In this document: in pieces, positions 23,788-33,271 of the stretch
Layout: each line of letters begins with the position of its first letter
How positions within the stretch are numbered: the stretch's first letter is position 1
NCBI GenBank assembly: GCA_018241685.1
Contig: JAFEDJ010000069.1
Coordinates: 124,001 to 188,000 of the forward strand
Length of the DNA: 64,000 nucleotides
DNA from: Pseudomonadota bacterium
GTDB taxonomy: Bacteria > Pseudomonadota > Gammaproteobacteria > Burkholderiales > Rhodocyclaceae
Reading direction: 5' to 3'
The notes under the pieces: generated by a model
Seen by the model: the letters and a program-made list of their open reading frames with translations, nothing else
What the model was told of the DNA's origin: nothing
Databases searched by the model: none
Program-made: the position numbers and the translations under genes

Positions 23788-23842
23788 CGTTCGTGATGGG
23801 CACATTCTCCCCATCGAGCGGGCCGCCCTCTATGCACGAACG
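23788..23842. promoter_or_regulatory. Inverted repeat, candidate AraC-regulator operator
   Basis: CGTTCGTG (23788-23795) and CACGAACG (23835-23842) are a perfect 8-bp inverted repeat with 39 bases between, located in the gap between the AraC-type regulator and the AhpD-like gene. Position suggests a binding site controlling the downstream import operon. The protein that binds is not shown by sequence. Confidence 0.4.
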
Positions 23843-23864
23843 TCGCGGCTTTTTGCTCTTTCGT

Positions 23865-24788
23865 CTAACGGTGGGCGTGTGGCAACGGATTGCGGCGCGC
23901 GCGCTGGAAGGCGCCCGGCTGCTCGCCGATCACTTTCTTGAAGGCGCGCGTGAAGGCCGCCTGGGAGTAGTAGCCGACGTGCTCGGCGGCGCGCAGCACG
24001 CTGTCGCCGCCCTGCAGCCGGCGCGCGGCGATCTTCATGCGCACCTGCAGCAGGAACTGGGCTGGCGGCTGGCCGCTGGCCTCGACGAAGTGGCGGCAGA
24101 AGCTGGCCCGCGACATGCGTGCCACGCGGGCCATGTCCTCGATGGACCAGGGCTTGCCGGGCTCGCGCAGCAGGTCGTCGAGCAGCGGTGCGAACTCCGG
24201 CCGCCGCGCCACCGCCAGCAGGCCGGCGGCCACATCGTCACGGCGCGCGACCTCGCGGATCACGTAGAAGAACAGCAGCTCGGTGAGCCGCTCGATCAGC
24301 GGCGACGGCGCATCGTCGCCCCGCTCCGCCTCGGCGAGGATCAGGTCGAACAGCGGTGCCACCGCCTTCAGCGCGGCGGAATCGGTGCGGATCAGTACAT
24401 AGTCGGGAAAGGCGCCACGGAACAGCTCGCCGAGCAAGCCACGGAACTGGAAGAAGCCGCAGGCCAGCCCGCAGGCGCCGTCCAGCGCCGGCACCATCGG
24501 CTGCATGTCGCAGGGCTGGAAGCCCGGCCCCGCGTCGGGCTCGGGCGTCAGGCAATGGGGAATGTCCCGCAGCAGGAAGACCCCTTCCCGCTCGCCGAGA
24601 ATGATCGGCGCCTGGCCGTCGAGGTGGAGGTAGGACTGGCCGCGCAACACCAGATGGAAGCTGGCCCTTTCCCGCCCGGCCGTGGACGCCCGCCACGGCC
24701 CGCAGTACTGGCCCACGTGGAAGACCGTGGCGTCCAGTTCGAGCCCACTGACCAGCCAGTGCGCAAGACGATCAGTTTCGGTGTTCAT
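23865..24788 (-). CDS. AraC-family transcriptional regulator
   Basis: A 307-residue regulator. The N-terminal cupin-type sensor domain (about residues 1-180, with SFHLVLRGQSYLHLDGQAP and LRDIPHCLTP) resembles the cupin_6 group. The C-terminal AraC DNA-binding domain has the two helix-turn-helix motifs: WSIEDMARVARMSRASFCRHF and LRAAEHVGYYSQAAFTRAFKK. Start at MNTETDRL; an upstream in-frame ATG at 24851 is possible. It is encoded just before the AhpD/SfnC/ABC operon on the same strand, so local control of that operon is likely. Cupin_6 AraC proteins often respond to small organic or oxidant signals. Confidence 0.88.
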   Translation of the reverse strand: MNTETDRLAHWLVSGLELDATVFHVGQYCGPWRASTAGRERASFHLVLRGQSYLHLDGQAPIILGEREGVFLLRDIPHCLTPEPDAGPGFQPCDMQPMVPALDGACGLACGFFQFRGLLGELFRGAFPDYVLIRTDSAALKAVAPLFDLILAEAERGDDAPSPLIERLTELLFFYVIREVARRDDVAAGLLAVARRPEFAPLLDDLLREPGKPWSIEDMARVARMSRASFCRHFVEASGQPPAQFLLQVRMKIAARRLQGGDSVLRAAEHVGYYSQAAFTRAFKKVIGEQPGAFQRARRNPLPHAHR

Positions 24789-24866
24789 GGGTTCGTGATC
24801 CGGCTTGAGGTGGCCCCAAGTGTTGCCAAGGCCAATCGGAAAACGAACCAATTAAAAGTGCTTTGC

Positions 24867-25352
24867 TTATCGCCGTGGGCGGGAATGGGGGACGCCCCAC
24901 AAGCCCACCAGCATCCCGACCAACAGAGCCAGCGCTGACGAAGAACCGAAGCCCAGGGACACCACGGCCGGCCCCGGACAGTAACCGGCCAGGCCCCAAC
25001 CCGCGCCGAACAACGCACTGCCGACAATCAGGCGGACATCGATGGCCCGCTTGGGCGGCAGGCACACCGGCAGCCCGGACAAGCTAGCCCCACGACGGGC
25101 GATGAGCATCACGCCGATGCGCGCCGCGGTGATGCCACCGACCATCACCAAGGCCAGCGACGGATCCCAGGCGCCGAAGATATCCAGAAAACCCAGCACC
25201 TTGGCCGGATCGGTCATTCCAGACAGCAACAGACCGACGCCGAACAAGAGGCCGGACGCCAGCGCGCCAATCAGCCCAAGCGCGCGGGCGCCCGCCGTAG
25301 CCGGCGCTGCCGCTGCAAGCGGGGCATGTTCATTCATCTGCGAAACGCTCAT
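24867..25352 (-). CDS. YeeE/YedE-type membrane protein, second half
   Basis: A 161-residue membrane protein with about four helices. The sequences SGMTDPAKVLGFLDIFGAWDPSLA and GWGLAGYCPGPAVVSL are typical of the smaller partner (DUF6691-like) in split YeeE/YedE pairs. The cysteine in GYCPGPA is a conserved family residue. YeeE-family proteins import thiosulfate or related sulfur species. It overlaps the preceding yeeE-like gene by ATGA, so both halves are likely made together and form one transporter. Confidence 0.83.
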   Translation of the reverse strand: MSVSQMNEHAPLAAAAPATAGARALGLIGALASGLLFGVGLLLSGMTDPAKVLGFLDIFGAWDPSLALVMVGGITAARIGVMLIARRGASLSGLPVCLPPKRAIDVRLIVGSALFGAGWGLAGYCPGPAVVSLGFGSSSALALLVGMLVGLWGVPHSRPRR

Positions 25353-25801
25353 GCTGCCGCTCCCGCCAGACCGTGGCGCAACACGAAAACCACCACGATC
25401 GCCGTGCCCATGAAGACCGCCACGGCCGCGAGCGAACGCAGCGACAGACGCGCCAGACCACATACCCCATGACCGCTGGTGCAGCCGTTGGCAAGGCGGG
25501 TACCAACCCCGACCAGCAGGCCCGCCAGCATCAGGAACCGTGCGTCCGGCGCACCCACCACAGCCGGCGGGACGCCGACGCCGGGGGCAAAGAAGTGCAG
25601 CACAAGCGGCGCGAGCAACAAACCCGCCACAAAAACGAAACGCCAGGCTCGATCGCCTGGCGCCCGCAACAGGCCGGCCAGAATGCCGCTGATACCGGCA
25701 ATCCGACCATTGACCGACAACAAGACGGTGGCAGCCAACCCGATCAGGGCCCCGCCTCCCAATGCAGACCATGGCGTGAAGGCCTGCCAGGCAATACTCA
25801 T
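25349..25801 (-). CDS. YeeE/YedE-type membrane protein, first half
   Basis: A 150-residue membrane protein with about four helices. The hallmark GTRLANGCTSGHGVCGLARLS, with two cysteines, matches the sulfur-handling motif of YeeE/YedE proteins. AAAGG lies 8 bases before the ATG. With the following overlapping gene it makes a two-part YeeE/YedE carrier, as found in many proteobacteria. Transport of thiosulfate is established for YeeE itself; for this split type the substrate is inferred. Confidence 0.85.
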   Translation of the reverse strand: MSIAWQAFTPWSALGGGALIGLAATVLLSVNGRIAGISGILAGLLRAPGDRAWRFVFVAGLLLAPLVLHFFAPGVGVPPAVVGAPDARFLMLAGLLVGVGTRLANGCTSGHGVCGLARLSLRSLAAVAVFMGTAIVVVFVLRHGLAGAAA

Positions 25802-25937
25802 TGGATACCTTTTCTACATTTGGGCATGCGACCCGCTTCCTTATTTGAGCCGATGACAGCCCACAGGAGAGTGAAGCGCGCTCACCCACTACACGTACAT
25901 CAATCGACGAGCCGGCAACTCCGTGTCGGAGCCAACC

Positions 25938-27197
25938 TCAAAGCGCCCAGGAATAACCCACCGTCAGCACATCCTGGCTCATGCGCAGGTCGGCCTCGCC
26001 GCCGCCGAAGCTGGCGGGGATGGAACCCGAGCCGGACACCGTGGCCCTGGGCACACGAGTGTAAGCCACGCTCCACTCGCCACCGGGCGTGCTCTTGAAG
26101 CTGGCGCCGAGGCTGTAATGATTACGCACCACGCCGGGGGCGAGGATGTTAACGAACGTCTGCTTATTCGGCACCGCCTGCTGGTTGCGACTGACACCCG
26201 CTCGCAGGGTCAGGCGCTCGTCCGCCTTGTAGATCGCACCGAGCTTCACGGTGGACACGTCGCGCCAGCCGAAGCCGGCACCATTGTCGGCACCCAGCTG
26301 GCCACCACTGAACAGCACCGATAGCGGATTGCCCACCGCCTTCACACTACTGTATTCGATGCGCTGCCAGTCCGCCGCCAGCGTTAGCGCCGGCAAGGCC
26401 TGCCAGGCCACACCCACGCCATAGTTGGCTGGCACGTCGAAACCGCCACCGCCCTCGAACAGCCCCTTGTAGCGGCCGAGCTCGCCCGTTTCAATGCGCG
26501 ATGACCAGCTCGCCCCGAGCTTGACGGTCGGCAGCACCTCGCCGATCCAGCCCAGTTTGATACCGACGCCGGTGGAGCTGTCATGGCCACGATCGGTCAC
26601 CGATCCCGGGTTGGACGAGACCACCGGATTGTCGAAAGCCCCCAGCCCGCGGGCCGCAAAGCGCTGGTAGGCAAAAGTTACCGCGGCGCCGATCGAATGG
26701 CTGGGCGTCAACCTGTAGGCCACGGAGGGGGTAATGAACAGCTGGGACAAGTCGACACCGGCGCGGCCGCTGGAACCGAAGGCACCGAAGGGGTTGCTGC
26801 CGTAATCGGTATTCATGCCGCCATTGCCATACACCGCCACGCCCCAGCCCAGGTTGGGCGACAACTGACGGGCGTAGCCGAACTCGGGAATCAGGAAGTT
26901 GCTGGCGTCGTTGCCGCTGAAAGCACCGTTGGCGCCGTATCCGTTACCGCGAATGGACGCACCGCGATCGGGACGGAACAGGGATACGCCGAGGTCGAGG
27001 CGGTCGCCGACCAGCGCCGTGCCCGCCGGATTGGCCGCGGCGGCAAGGCCGTCCTGCGGCAAGGCGATGGAAACACCGGCGACGCCCTGGGCGCGCACGC
27101 CGTAACCATGAGAGAAATAGCCGTTGGTGGCCGACGCGGCAAAGGGCCACGCCGCGGCCGCCAGGCTGGCAGCCAGAAGAGTCTTGCGCAAGTTCAT
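25938..27197 (-). CDS. FadL/OmpP1/TodX-type outer-membrane channel
   Basis: A 419-residue outer-membrane beta-barrel. A signal peptide (residues 1-23, ending FAASA) is followed by TNGYFSHGYGVRAQGVAGVSIALPQ-type sequence, the start of the FadL family with its plug region (ANPAGTALVGDRLDLG). The C-terminal strand ends VGYSWAL, a typical barrel end with aromatic residue. Family members bring hydrophobic molecules such as fatty acids or aromatic compounds across the outer membrane. Its position upstream of the YeeE pair and ABC genes is suggestive of a role in uptake of a hydrophobic organosulfur compound; that is speculative. Confidence 0.88.
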   Translation of the reverse strand: MNLRKTLLAASLAAAAWPFAASATNGYFSHGYGVRAQGVAGVSIALPQDGLAAAANPAGTALVGDRLDLGVSLFRPDRGASIRGNGYGANGAFSGNDASNFLIPEFGYARQLSPNLGWGVAVYGNGGMNTDYGSNPFGAFGSSGRAGVDLSQLFITPSVAYRLTPSHSIGAAVTFAYQRFAARGLGAFDNPVVSSNPGSVTDRGHDSSTGVGIKLGWIGEVLPTVKLGASWSSRIETGELGRYKGLFEGGGGFDVPANYGVGVAWQALPALTLAADWQRIEYSSVKAVGNPLSVLFSGGQLGADNGAGFGWRDVSTVKLGAIYKADERLTLRAGVSRNQQAVPNKQTFVNILAPGVVRNHYSLGASFKSTPGGEWSVAYTRVPRATVSGSGSIPASFGGGEADLRMSQDVLTVGYSWAL

Positions 27198-27246
27198 GAG
27201 TTTGTTCTTCTGTAGAGGTGACCGGCGATCCGCCTGCCCGTGAGGT

Positions 27247-27483
27247 TCAGGGGCGGCGGATTTCTGCTTTTTCGGAATGCTCGATCAACGTCGAGGCGCT
27301 GATGCCAAAGGCGAAAGCCACCTTGAGCACCGTCGCCAGCGACGGTACTGCGTTGCCCCGCTCAACTTCACCGGCATAGGAACGGCTGAGGCCGGCCCGG
27401 TCGGCAAAGACCTCCTGGGACCAGCCCCGCGCCTCCCGCAGCTGGCGGACGGCCAGCCCGAAGCGGCGGTTCAGCGCGGCCAT
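27247..27483 (-). CDS. Small XRE-family HTH regulator
   Basis: A 78-residue DNA-binding protein, essentially one Cro/C1-type helix-turn-helix domain: FGLAVRQLREARGWSQEVFADRAGLSRSYAGEVERG. The rest of the domain includes NAVPSLATVLKVAFAFG. The ATG lies 13 bases inside the end of cysE, so it is translated with it. A regulator fused in operon with cysE-cysK may control cysteine synthesis in cis, but no ligand domain is visible. Confidence 0.82.
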   Translation of the reverse strand: MAALNRRFGLAVRQLREARGWSQEVFADRAGLSRSYAGEVERGNAVPSLATVLKVAFAFGISASTLIEHSEKAEIRRP

Positions 27484-28444
27484 GGGGCAGACCGTTCCTG
27501 GCCGGCGAGCGCATGCTGCAGGCCGGCCTGGGTGATATGGCTGCCCGGCGGCACGCTGTGGGTCAGCCACACGTTGCCGCCGATGCTGGAGCCTTCGCCG
27601 ATGGTGATGCGGCCGAGGATCGTCGCGCCGGCGTAGACCACCACGTCGTCCTCGAGCACCGGATGGCGCGGCATCCCCTTCTCCAGGCTGCCGTCGGCCC
27701 CCACCGGAAAACGCTTGGCACCGAGGGTCACTGCCTGGTACAGGCGGACCCGGTTGCCGATCACCGCCGTCTCGCCGATCACCACGCCGGTGCCATGATC
27801 GATGAAGAAACTGTGGCCGATCCCGGCGCCGGGGTGGATGTCGATGCCGGTGGCCGAGTGGGCCAGTTCGGCGACGATGCGCGCGATCAGCGGCACACCG
27901 AGCGAATACAGGCGATGGGCGATGCGGTGGTGAATGACCGCCAGGATGCCCGGGTAGCACAGCACCACCTCGTCCACGCTGCGGGCCGCCGGGTCGCCGA
28001 GGAAGGCGGCCTCGACGTCGGTGTCGAGCAGCGCCCGCGTGGACGGCAACGTCGCCGCGAACTCGCGGACTACCTGGATGGCCTGGCGGCGGATCGCCTG
28101 CTCGTCCACATCGCCGTGGCGGGCCTGGTAGGCCAGTTCGAGGCGGACCTGTTCGAGCAACCCGTTCAGCGCCGCATCCAGCGTATGGCCGACGTAGAAG
28201 TCCTCGCTCTCCTGGCGCAGGTCGGCCGGGCCGAGGCGCATCGGGAACAGAGCCCCGCACAGCTGTCCGACCACCGTGGCCAGCGCATCCCGGGACGGAA
28301 ACTCGCGGCCACCGGCCTCGCGGCTACGCCCCTGGGCCTCGCGCCAGCGGTCACGCACGGCCCGCAGGCCGCCGACCACCGCGCCCAGGTCCCAGTGTTC
28401 GGCCGCCACGGATTCGTCGTGCGTGCTCACGGGCTCGCGCGAGT

Positions 28445-28448
<4 letters not shown>
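27471..28448 (-). CDS. cysE: Serine O-acetyltransferase, EpsC/SrpH type
   Basis: A 325-residue cytoplasmic enzyme that makes O-acetylserine from serine and acetyl-CoA, the carbon acceptor for cysteine synthesis. The N-terminal helical part (about residues 1-190) is long, as in the EpsC/SrpH subgroup. The C-terminal left-handed beta-helix shows hexapeptide repeats: ATGIDIHPGAGIGHSFFIDHGTG (catalytic Asp and His region), VVIGETAVIGNRVRLYQAVTLGA and VYAGATILGRITIGEGSSIGG. It overlaps the cysK stop by four bases. Length is normal for EpsC (about 300-320), longer than E. coli CysE. Confidence 0.9.
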
Positions 28449-29422
<974 letters not shown>

Positions 29423-29507
29423 GGGAAATCTCCTTGGATCAATCGGTTTGAATAGGTGAATGTCTTTGCTGCACTGCGGAGCACACTACGCCCACCGACT
29501 TGGGCAG

Positions 29508-29554
29508 CGAACCAACAATAATTCAGTAGGTTTGCAACCCAAATCGAATAAGCA
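29508..29554. promoter_or_regulatory. cysK upstream region with motifs shared with sbp
   Basis: The 156-bp gap before cysK contains CGAACCAA (29508-29515) and GAATAAGCA (29546-29554). The same two 8-9-base words recur upstream of sbp (31448-31476, with the second in reverse orientation). Both genes belong to the CysB regulon in other proteobacteria, so CysB or a similar regulator may bind here. Two sites are too few to define a motif. Confidence 0.35.
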
Positions 29555-29578
29555 TTTCATTGTTGTGACTATATGTAC

Positions 29579-30265
29579 TCAGTGGGACAACTCTGTGAAC
29601 ACGTCCCAGTTGAAGCGGGTGCGATGGCGCAGACGGGCCAGCGCACCACGCTTGCCGCGGTTGGTGACCTTTCCATCGTCGATGCTGCCGAGCGGCAGGC
29701 CGGTATAGGAATCGCGCAGCGCATTGAGCAACACCAGGCCCTGCGGCCACGGGCCGTGCCCCGATTCGATGTTGATGTGCCCGGCCAGGCCGACGTCGAT
29801 GAACAGGCTGCCCCAGCTGTCCGCCCAGTGGGCCGTCTGCTCGATGCTGGCCCAGGGGTCGTTGCCGCTTGCCACGACCATGCTCGGCACGCCGATCGGC
29901 GAAGCCGGAATCCACTCGGCCAGTCCGCTCTTACAGGCGATGTCGCGCGGATCGCGCAGGCCGAAGGCGGTGAAACGGTCGGGGTCCGGCGGCGCCACCA
30001 GCAGCAGGCCGGCAACCCGCTCCGGGCGATCTGCCGCCGCCACGACCGAAGCCAGGCAACCATAGCTGTGGGCGACCAGCCACACCACGCCGGCGGCCTC
30101 GTCGATTTCACGTCGGACTTCCGTAGCCCAGCGGGCCAGCACGGGGACATCCCAGTCGATGTGGCGCACCCGGCGCACATCGGGCAATTGCTCTTCCAGC
30201 CAGGTCTGCCAGTGGCCAGGGCCGCTGTTGTTGAGTCCGGGAACGATCAGGGTGGTTTGCAGCAC
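29579..30265 (-). CDS. RBBP9/YdeN-family alpha/beta hydrolase
   Basis: A 228-residue cytoplasmic protein of the RBBP9/YdeN serine hydrolase family. It begins LIVPGLNNSGPGHWQTWLE, the typical family start. The nucleophile serine is in LVAHSYGCLAS, an aspartate is in VVASGNDPWAS, and the histidine in LAGHINIESGHGPW. The catalytic triad is thus complete. The GTG start at 30265 is preceded by AGGAG at 7 bases. The physiological substrate of this family in bacteria is not known. It lies between cysK and sbp on the same strand. Confidence 0.85.
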   Translation of the reverse strand: MLQTTLIVPGLNNSGPGHWQTWLEEQLPDVRRVRHIDWDVPVLARWATEVRREIDEAAGVVWLVAHSYGCLASVVAAADRPERVAGLLLVAPPDPDRFTAFGLRDPRDIACKSGLAEWIPASPIGVPSMVVASGNDPWASIEQTAHWADSWGSLFIDVGLAGHINIESGHGPWPQGLVLLNALRDSYTGLPLGSIDDGKVTNRGKRGALARLRHRTRFNWDVFTELSH

Positions 30266-30306
30266 GCGAACGCTCCTGCAAAAGGCGGCCTCGCGGCGCC
30301 TTGATG

Positions 30307-30335
30307 AAAAAAACGCCAGGCTTTGGGGCCTGGCG
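30307..30335 (-). terminator. Intrinsic terminator after sbp
   Basis: On the minus strand CGCCAGGC and GCCTGGCG form a perfect 8-bp stem with a 6-base loop, followed directly by seven T. This is a strong Rho-independent terminator ending the sbp transcript. Confidence 0.93.
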
Positions 30336-30380
30336 TGGTTCCGGTGTCGTCCGGCACTAAGGCCGGAACGCCCTCGCCTG

Positions 30381-31388
30381 TTACTTGATGCTGATCTGGT
30401 CGAACACACCGCCGTCGGCGAAGTGGGTCTTCTGGGCCTTGGACCAGCCGCCGAAGACCGAGTCGATGGTGAACAGCTTGACCGGCGCGAACTGCTTGGA
30501 ATACTTGGCGGCGACCTTGGCATCGGTCGGGCGGTAGTAGTTCTTGCCGGCGATGTCCTGGCCTTCCGGCGAGTACAGGTACTTCACATACTCCTCGGCG
30601 ACCTTGCGGGTGCCGCGCTTGTCGACCACCTTGTCGACCACAGAGACGGGCGGCTCGGCCAGGATGGACAGGGACGGGGTGATGATGTCGAACTTGTCCG
30701 GACCAAGCTCCTTGACCGCCAGGTAGGCTTCGTTCTCCCAGGCGATCAGTACGTCGCCGATGCCGCGCTCAACGAAGGTGGTGGTCGCACCGCGGGCGCC
30801 GGAATCCAGCACCTTCACGTTACCGTAGATCTTCTTCACGAAGTCCTTGGCGGTGGCGTCGGTGCCGCCCGGCTGCTTGAGGGCGTAGCCCCATGCGGCC
30901 AGGTAGTTCCAGCGGGCACCGCCGGAGGTCTTCGGGTTCGGGGTGATCACCTCGATGCCGGGCTTGGCCAGATCGTTCCAGTCCTTGATCTTCTTGGGGT
31001 TGCCCTTGCGGACCAGGAAGACGATGGTGGAGGTGTAGGGCGAAGCGTTGTGCGGCAGGCGCTTCTGCCAGTCGGCCGGAACCAGCTTGCCGTTTTCGTA
31101 AAGAGCGTCGATGTCGGCGGCCAGGGCCAGGGTCACCACGTCGGCCTCGAGGCCGTCGATCACGGAGCGGGCCTGCTTGCCGGAACCACCATGGGAAGCC
31201 TTGACGGTCACGTCTTCCTTGGTCTTGGCCTTCCAGTACTTGGCGAAGGCGGCGTTGTAATCCTGGTAGAGCTCACGGGTCGGGTCATAGGACACGTTCA
31301 GCAGCGTGACGTCGGCGTGAGCCAGGCTGGAAAGCCCCAGAACGAGGGCGAGAGACAACAGCGAGCGGCGGGCAAAGCGCGATTTCAT
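30381..31388 (-). CDS. sbp: Sulfate-binding protein Sbp
   Basis: A 335-residue periplasmic protein that delivers sulfate (or thiosulfate) to the CysTWA ABC importer. The signal peptide runs to about residue 25 (LSSLAHA|DV). The mature part shows the Sbp signature: LLNVSYDPTRELYQDYNAAFAKYW, VKASHGGSGKQARSVIDGL and VLIAWENEAYLA. The permease and ATPase genes cysT, cysW and cysA are not in this window. The upstream 146 bp are AT-rich and share short words with the cysK promoter region; an intrinsic terminator follows. Confidence 0.95.
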   Translation of the reverse strand: MKSRFARRSLLSLALVLGLSSLAHADVTLLNVSYDPTRELYQDYNAAFAKYWKAKTKEDVTVKASHGGSGKQARSVIDGLEADVVTLALAADIDALYENGKLVPADWQKRLPHNASPYTSTIVFLVRKGNPKKIKDWNDLAKPGIEVITPNPKTSGGARWNYLAAWGYALKQPGGTDATAKDFVKKIYGNVKVLDSGARGATTTFVERGIGDVLIAWENEAYLAVKELGPDKFDIITPSLSILAEPPVSVVDKVVDKRGTRKVAEEYVKYLYSPEGQDIAGKNYYRPTDAKVAAKYSKQFAPVKLFTIDSVFGGWSKAQKTHFADGGVFDQISIK

Positions 31389-31447
31389 TGGGCTTCCTAT
31401 TAATTAACGATGAGTGAAACTGAGTCTAGAGACGAAGATTCGAATGA

Positions 31448-31476
31448 CGAACCAAGAAAAATTTGTTTGCTTATTC
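31448..31476. promoter_or_regulatory. sbp upstream region with motifs shared with cysK
   Basis: CGAACCAA at 31448-31455 and TGCTTATTC (reverse of GAATAAGCA) at 31468-31476, about 60-90 bp before the sbp start. The same words occur before cysK. Candidate binding site for a sulfur regulator such as CysB. Confidence 0.35.
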
Positions 31477-31534
31477 CTGCTGCGGTGAATTCCTAATCAG
31501 GGATTTGCCACAACAGGAAACGCAGTAGATATGC

Positions 31535-33004
31535 TCAGCGGGACACGCTGGCCTGGCCGATGGCGGTACGCAGATCGTTCAACGTGACGACACGCGGGCC
31601 GTGCAGCGCGGCGATCTGCTCCACGTCGAGCCCGAGCTTGCGGATGTTGTCGTAGAGATTCACCGAGTACGGGTTGGGACTGCTCGGCGGCGGCACGTTG
31701 GCGGCCGTCGGTGTGTAGGCGTCGGCCTCGATGAGAATCTTCTCGGCGGGCAGGTAGATCAGCGCGAAAGCGTCGCTGTGGCCGCTGCCGGCGATGCTGT
31801 GGATCTCGATGCGGCGCTTGCCGTCGGTCAACACACGCTTGCCCTCCACGGCAGCGAACTGGGCGTTCTTGTGGGACTTGGCCAGGCTATCGGGGTTGAT
31901 GCTGCGCTGCGCGCCCCAGATCTTGCGGTAGTAGGCCACGTTGGCAGCCGGCGTGACGATGGTGGCGCCTTCATTGACGAAGGTGCGCAGGCCGCCGGAG
32001 TGGTCGAAATGGGCGTGGGTGTTGACCAGGAACTTGATCGGTTTGCCGGGGATGGCTTCCTTGACCTTGGCGATCACGGCCACAGAACGCTCCTCGTTCA
32101 GCGGCGCCTCGACCACCACCACGTGGTCCTTCTGCTCGATGGCCACGCTGTGGTGGGTGCCGCCGGTCAGGTACAGCACGCCTTCGGCGAGCTTGGTCAC
32201 CGTCACCGTCGGCACGGCGGGCTTGGCGCCCGCCACCTCGGCCGGCACCGGCAGATCGACGGCCGGGTTGGCCTTCACGTCGCTGATCTGCAGGTCGAGC
32301 ACCGGATAGCCGCCCTGCACGCGCTCGATCTGGGATGGGAAATACAGGTTGCCGAAGTTGCGGTAGCCGAAGAAACGGGTCTCGACGAGGGTGTCGCCGA
32401 GCACCGGACTGTCGATCCAGGTGCGTACCTTCACCACCTGGTTGGCGGCGTTGATGACGCCGACGAAACGGTAATGGCCGTCGACGGTGAAGCTCACCTC
32501 GGCCTCGCCGGCCTTGACCACGCTCTTGGCGTTGTTGGCCTGCGCTGCGCGCAGGAAGCCCTGCGGCGTGGACCAGATCTCGGCCAGCCGCTCGGCGAGC
32601 GCCGTCGGCTGCGGGGTCGGAGCCGGATTGGCGGCATTGCCGGTGGGCAGGTTCCAGGCGTGAGCGCCGCTGACGTACTGGTCGACCTTCTGCTCGACGG
32701 GGGCCGGGCGCAGGCGGCCCGGCTCGATGGTCTGGCTGCGGGTGATCTGCACCCGCGCGCTGGCGCTGTCGTAGTTGAAGTCGGCGGCGTAACGGCTGAC
32801 GTCGAAACGCGGCCAGGCCAGCGTGGGATTCGGCGCCTGGCCGAACTGGAACCACTGGCCCGTTCCGGTCAGGGACAGGGAATGAGTGTCCGCCGCGCCC
32901 AGGGCCTTGACGGCCCCTTCCAGGCTTTGTGCCGCCGCCGGCATGCTGGCGGCGAGAGACAGGGCGGCGGTGACACCGATGACGGGAAGTACGACCTTGC
33001 GCAT
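31535..33004 (-). CDS. Exported metallo-beta-lactamase-fold hydrolase
   Basis: A 489-residue protein with a signal peptide (ending at about residue 25, PAAAQS). The first half (about residues 26-280) is an outer-membrane-lipoprotein-like beta-rich domain of unknown function. The second half is a metallo-beta-lactamase domain with the metal motif NTHAHFDHSGG, a later GSGHSD and EADAYT. The histidine and aspartate ligands for two metals are present, so hydrolase activity is likely. The substrate is unknown; a link to sulfur metabolism is only by location between sbp and metX. Confidence 0.82.
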   Translation of the reverse strand: MRKVVLPVIGVTAALSLAASMPAAAQSLEGAVKALGAADTHSLSLTGTGQWFQFGQAPNPTLAWPRFDVSRYAADFNYDSASARVQITRSQTIEPGRLRPAPVEQKVDQYVSGAHAWNLPTGNAANPAPTPQPTALAERLAEIWSTPQGFLRAAQANNAKSVVKAGEAEVSFTVDGHYRFVGVINAANQVVKVRTWIDSPVLGDTLVETRFFGYRNFGNLYFPSQIERVQGGYPVLDLQISDVKANPAVDLPVPAEVAGAKPAVPTVTVTKLAEGVLYLTGGTHHSVAIEQKDHVVVVEAPLNEERSVAVIAKVKEAIPGKPIKFLVNTHAHFDHSGGLRTFVNEGATIVTPAANVAYYRKIWGAQRSINPDSLAKSHKNAQFAAVEGKRVLTDGKRRIEIHSIAGSGHSDAFALIYLPAEKILIEADAYTPTAANVPPPSSPNPYSVNLYDNIRKLGLDVEQIAALHGPRVVTLNDLRTAIGQASVSR

Positions 33005-33180
33005 GAAACCCCCTGAACATGAGCCCGCAGGCGGGCCTTATCGAGTGAATGATGTTCAGGCTTCGGCAAGAAGCATACCCAGGCCCGGCAGCCACTCCTG
33101 AGGGGTGCGGCGGAGCTTTGTTTCTTCAGGGGTTTCTGGCCCACGCTGCAAGCTTAGTGCAAGCTTTTGCAGAAAGGACT

Positions 33181-33215
33181 ACGGGCTGCCGGATGTTTCG
33201 CATCCAGCAGCCCGT
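33181..33215 (-). terminator. Strong hairpin after the HepT-like gene
   Basis: ACGGGCTGC pairs with GCAGCCCGT and, after a single C/A mismatch, GGATG pairs with CATCC around a 5-base loop: 14 pairs in all. On the minus strand it lies about 55 bases after the HepT-like gene and is followed by AGTCCTTTCT, a weak T-run. Probable terminator. Confidence 0.65.
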
Positions 33216-33271
33216 GGTGGAATTACAGCAGGCAATGGGGAATTCCGGGCAGCCGCGCCGGAAACCGCAAA

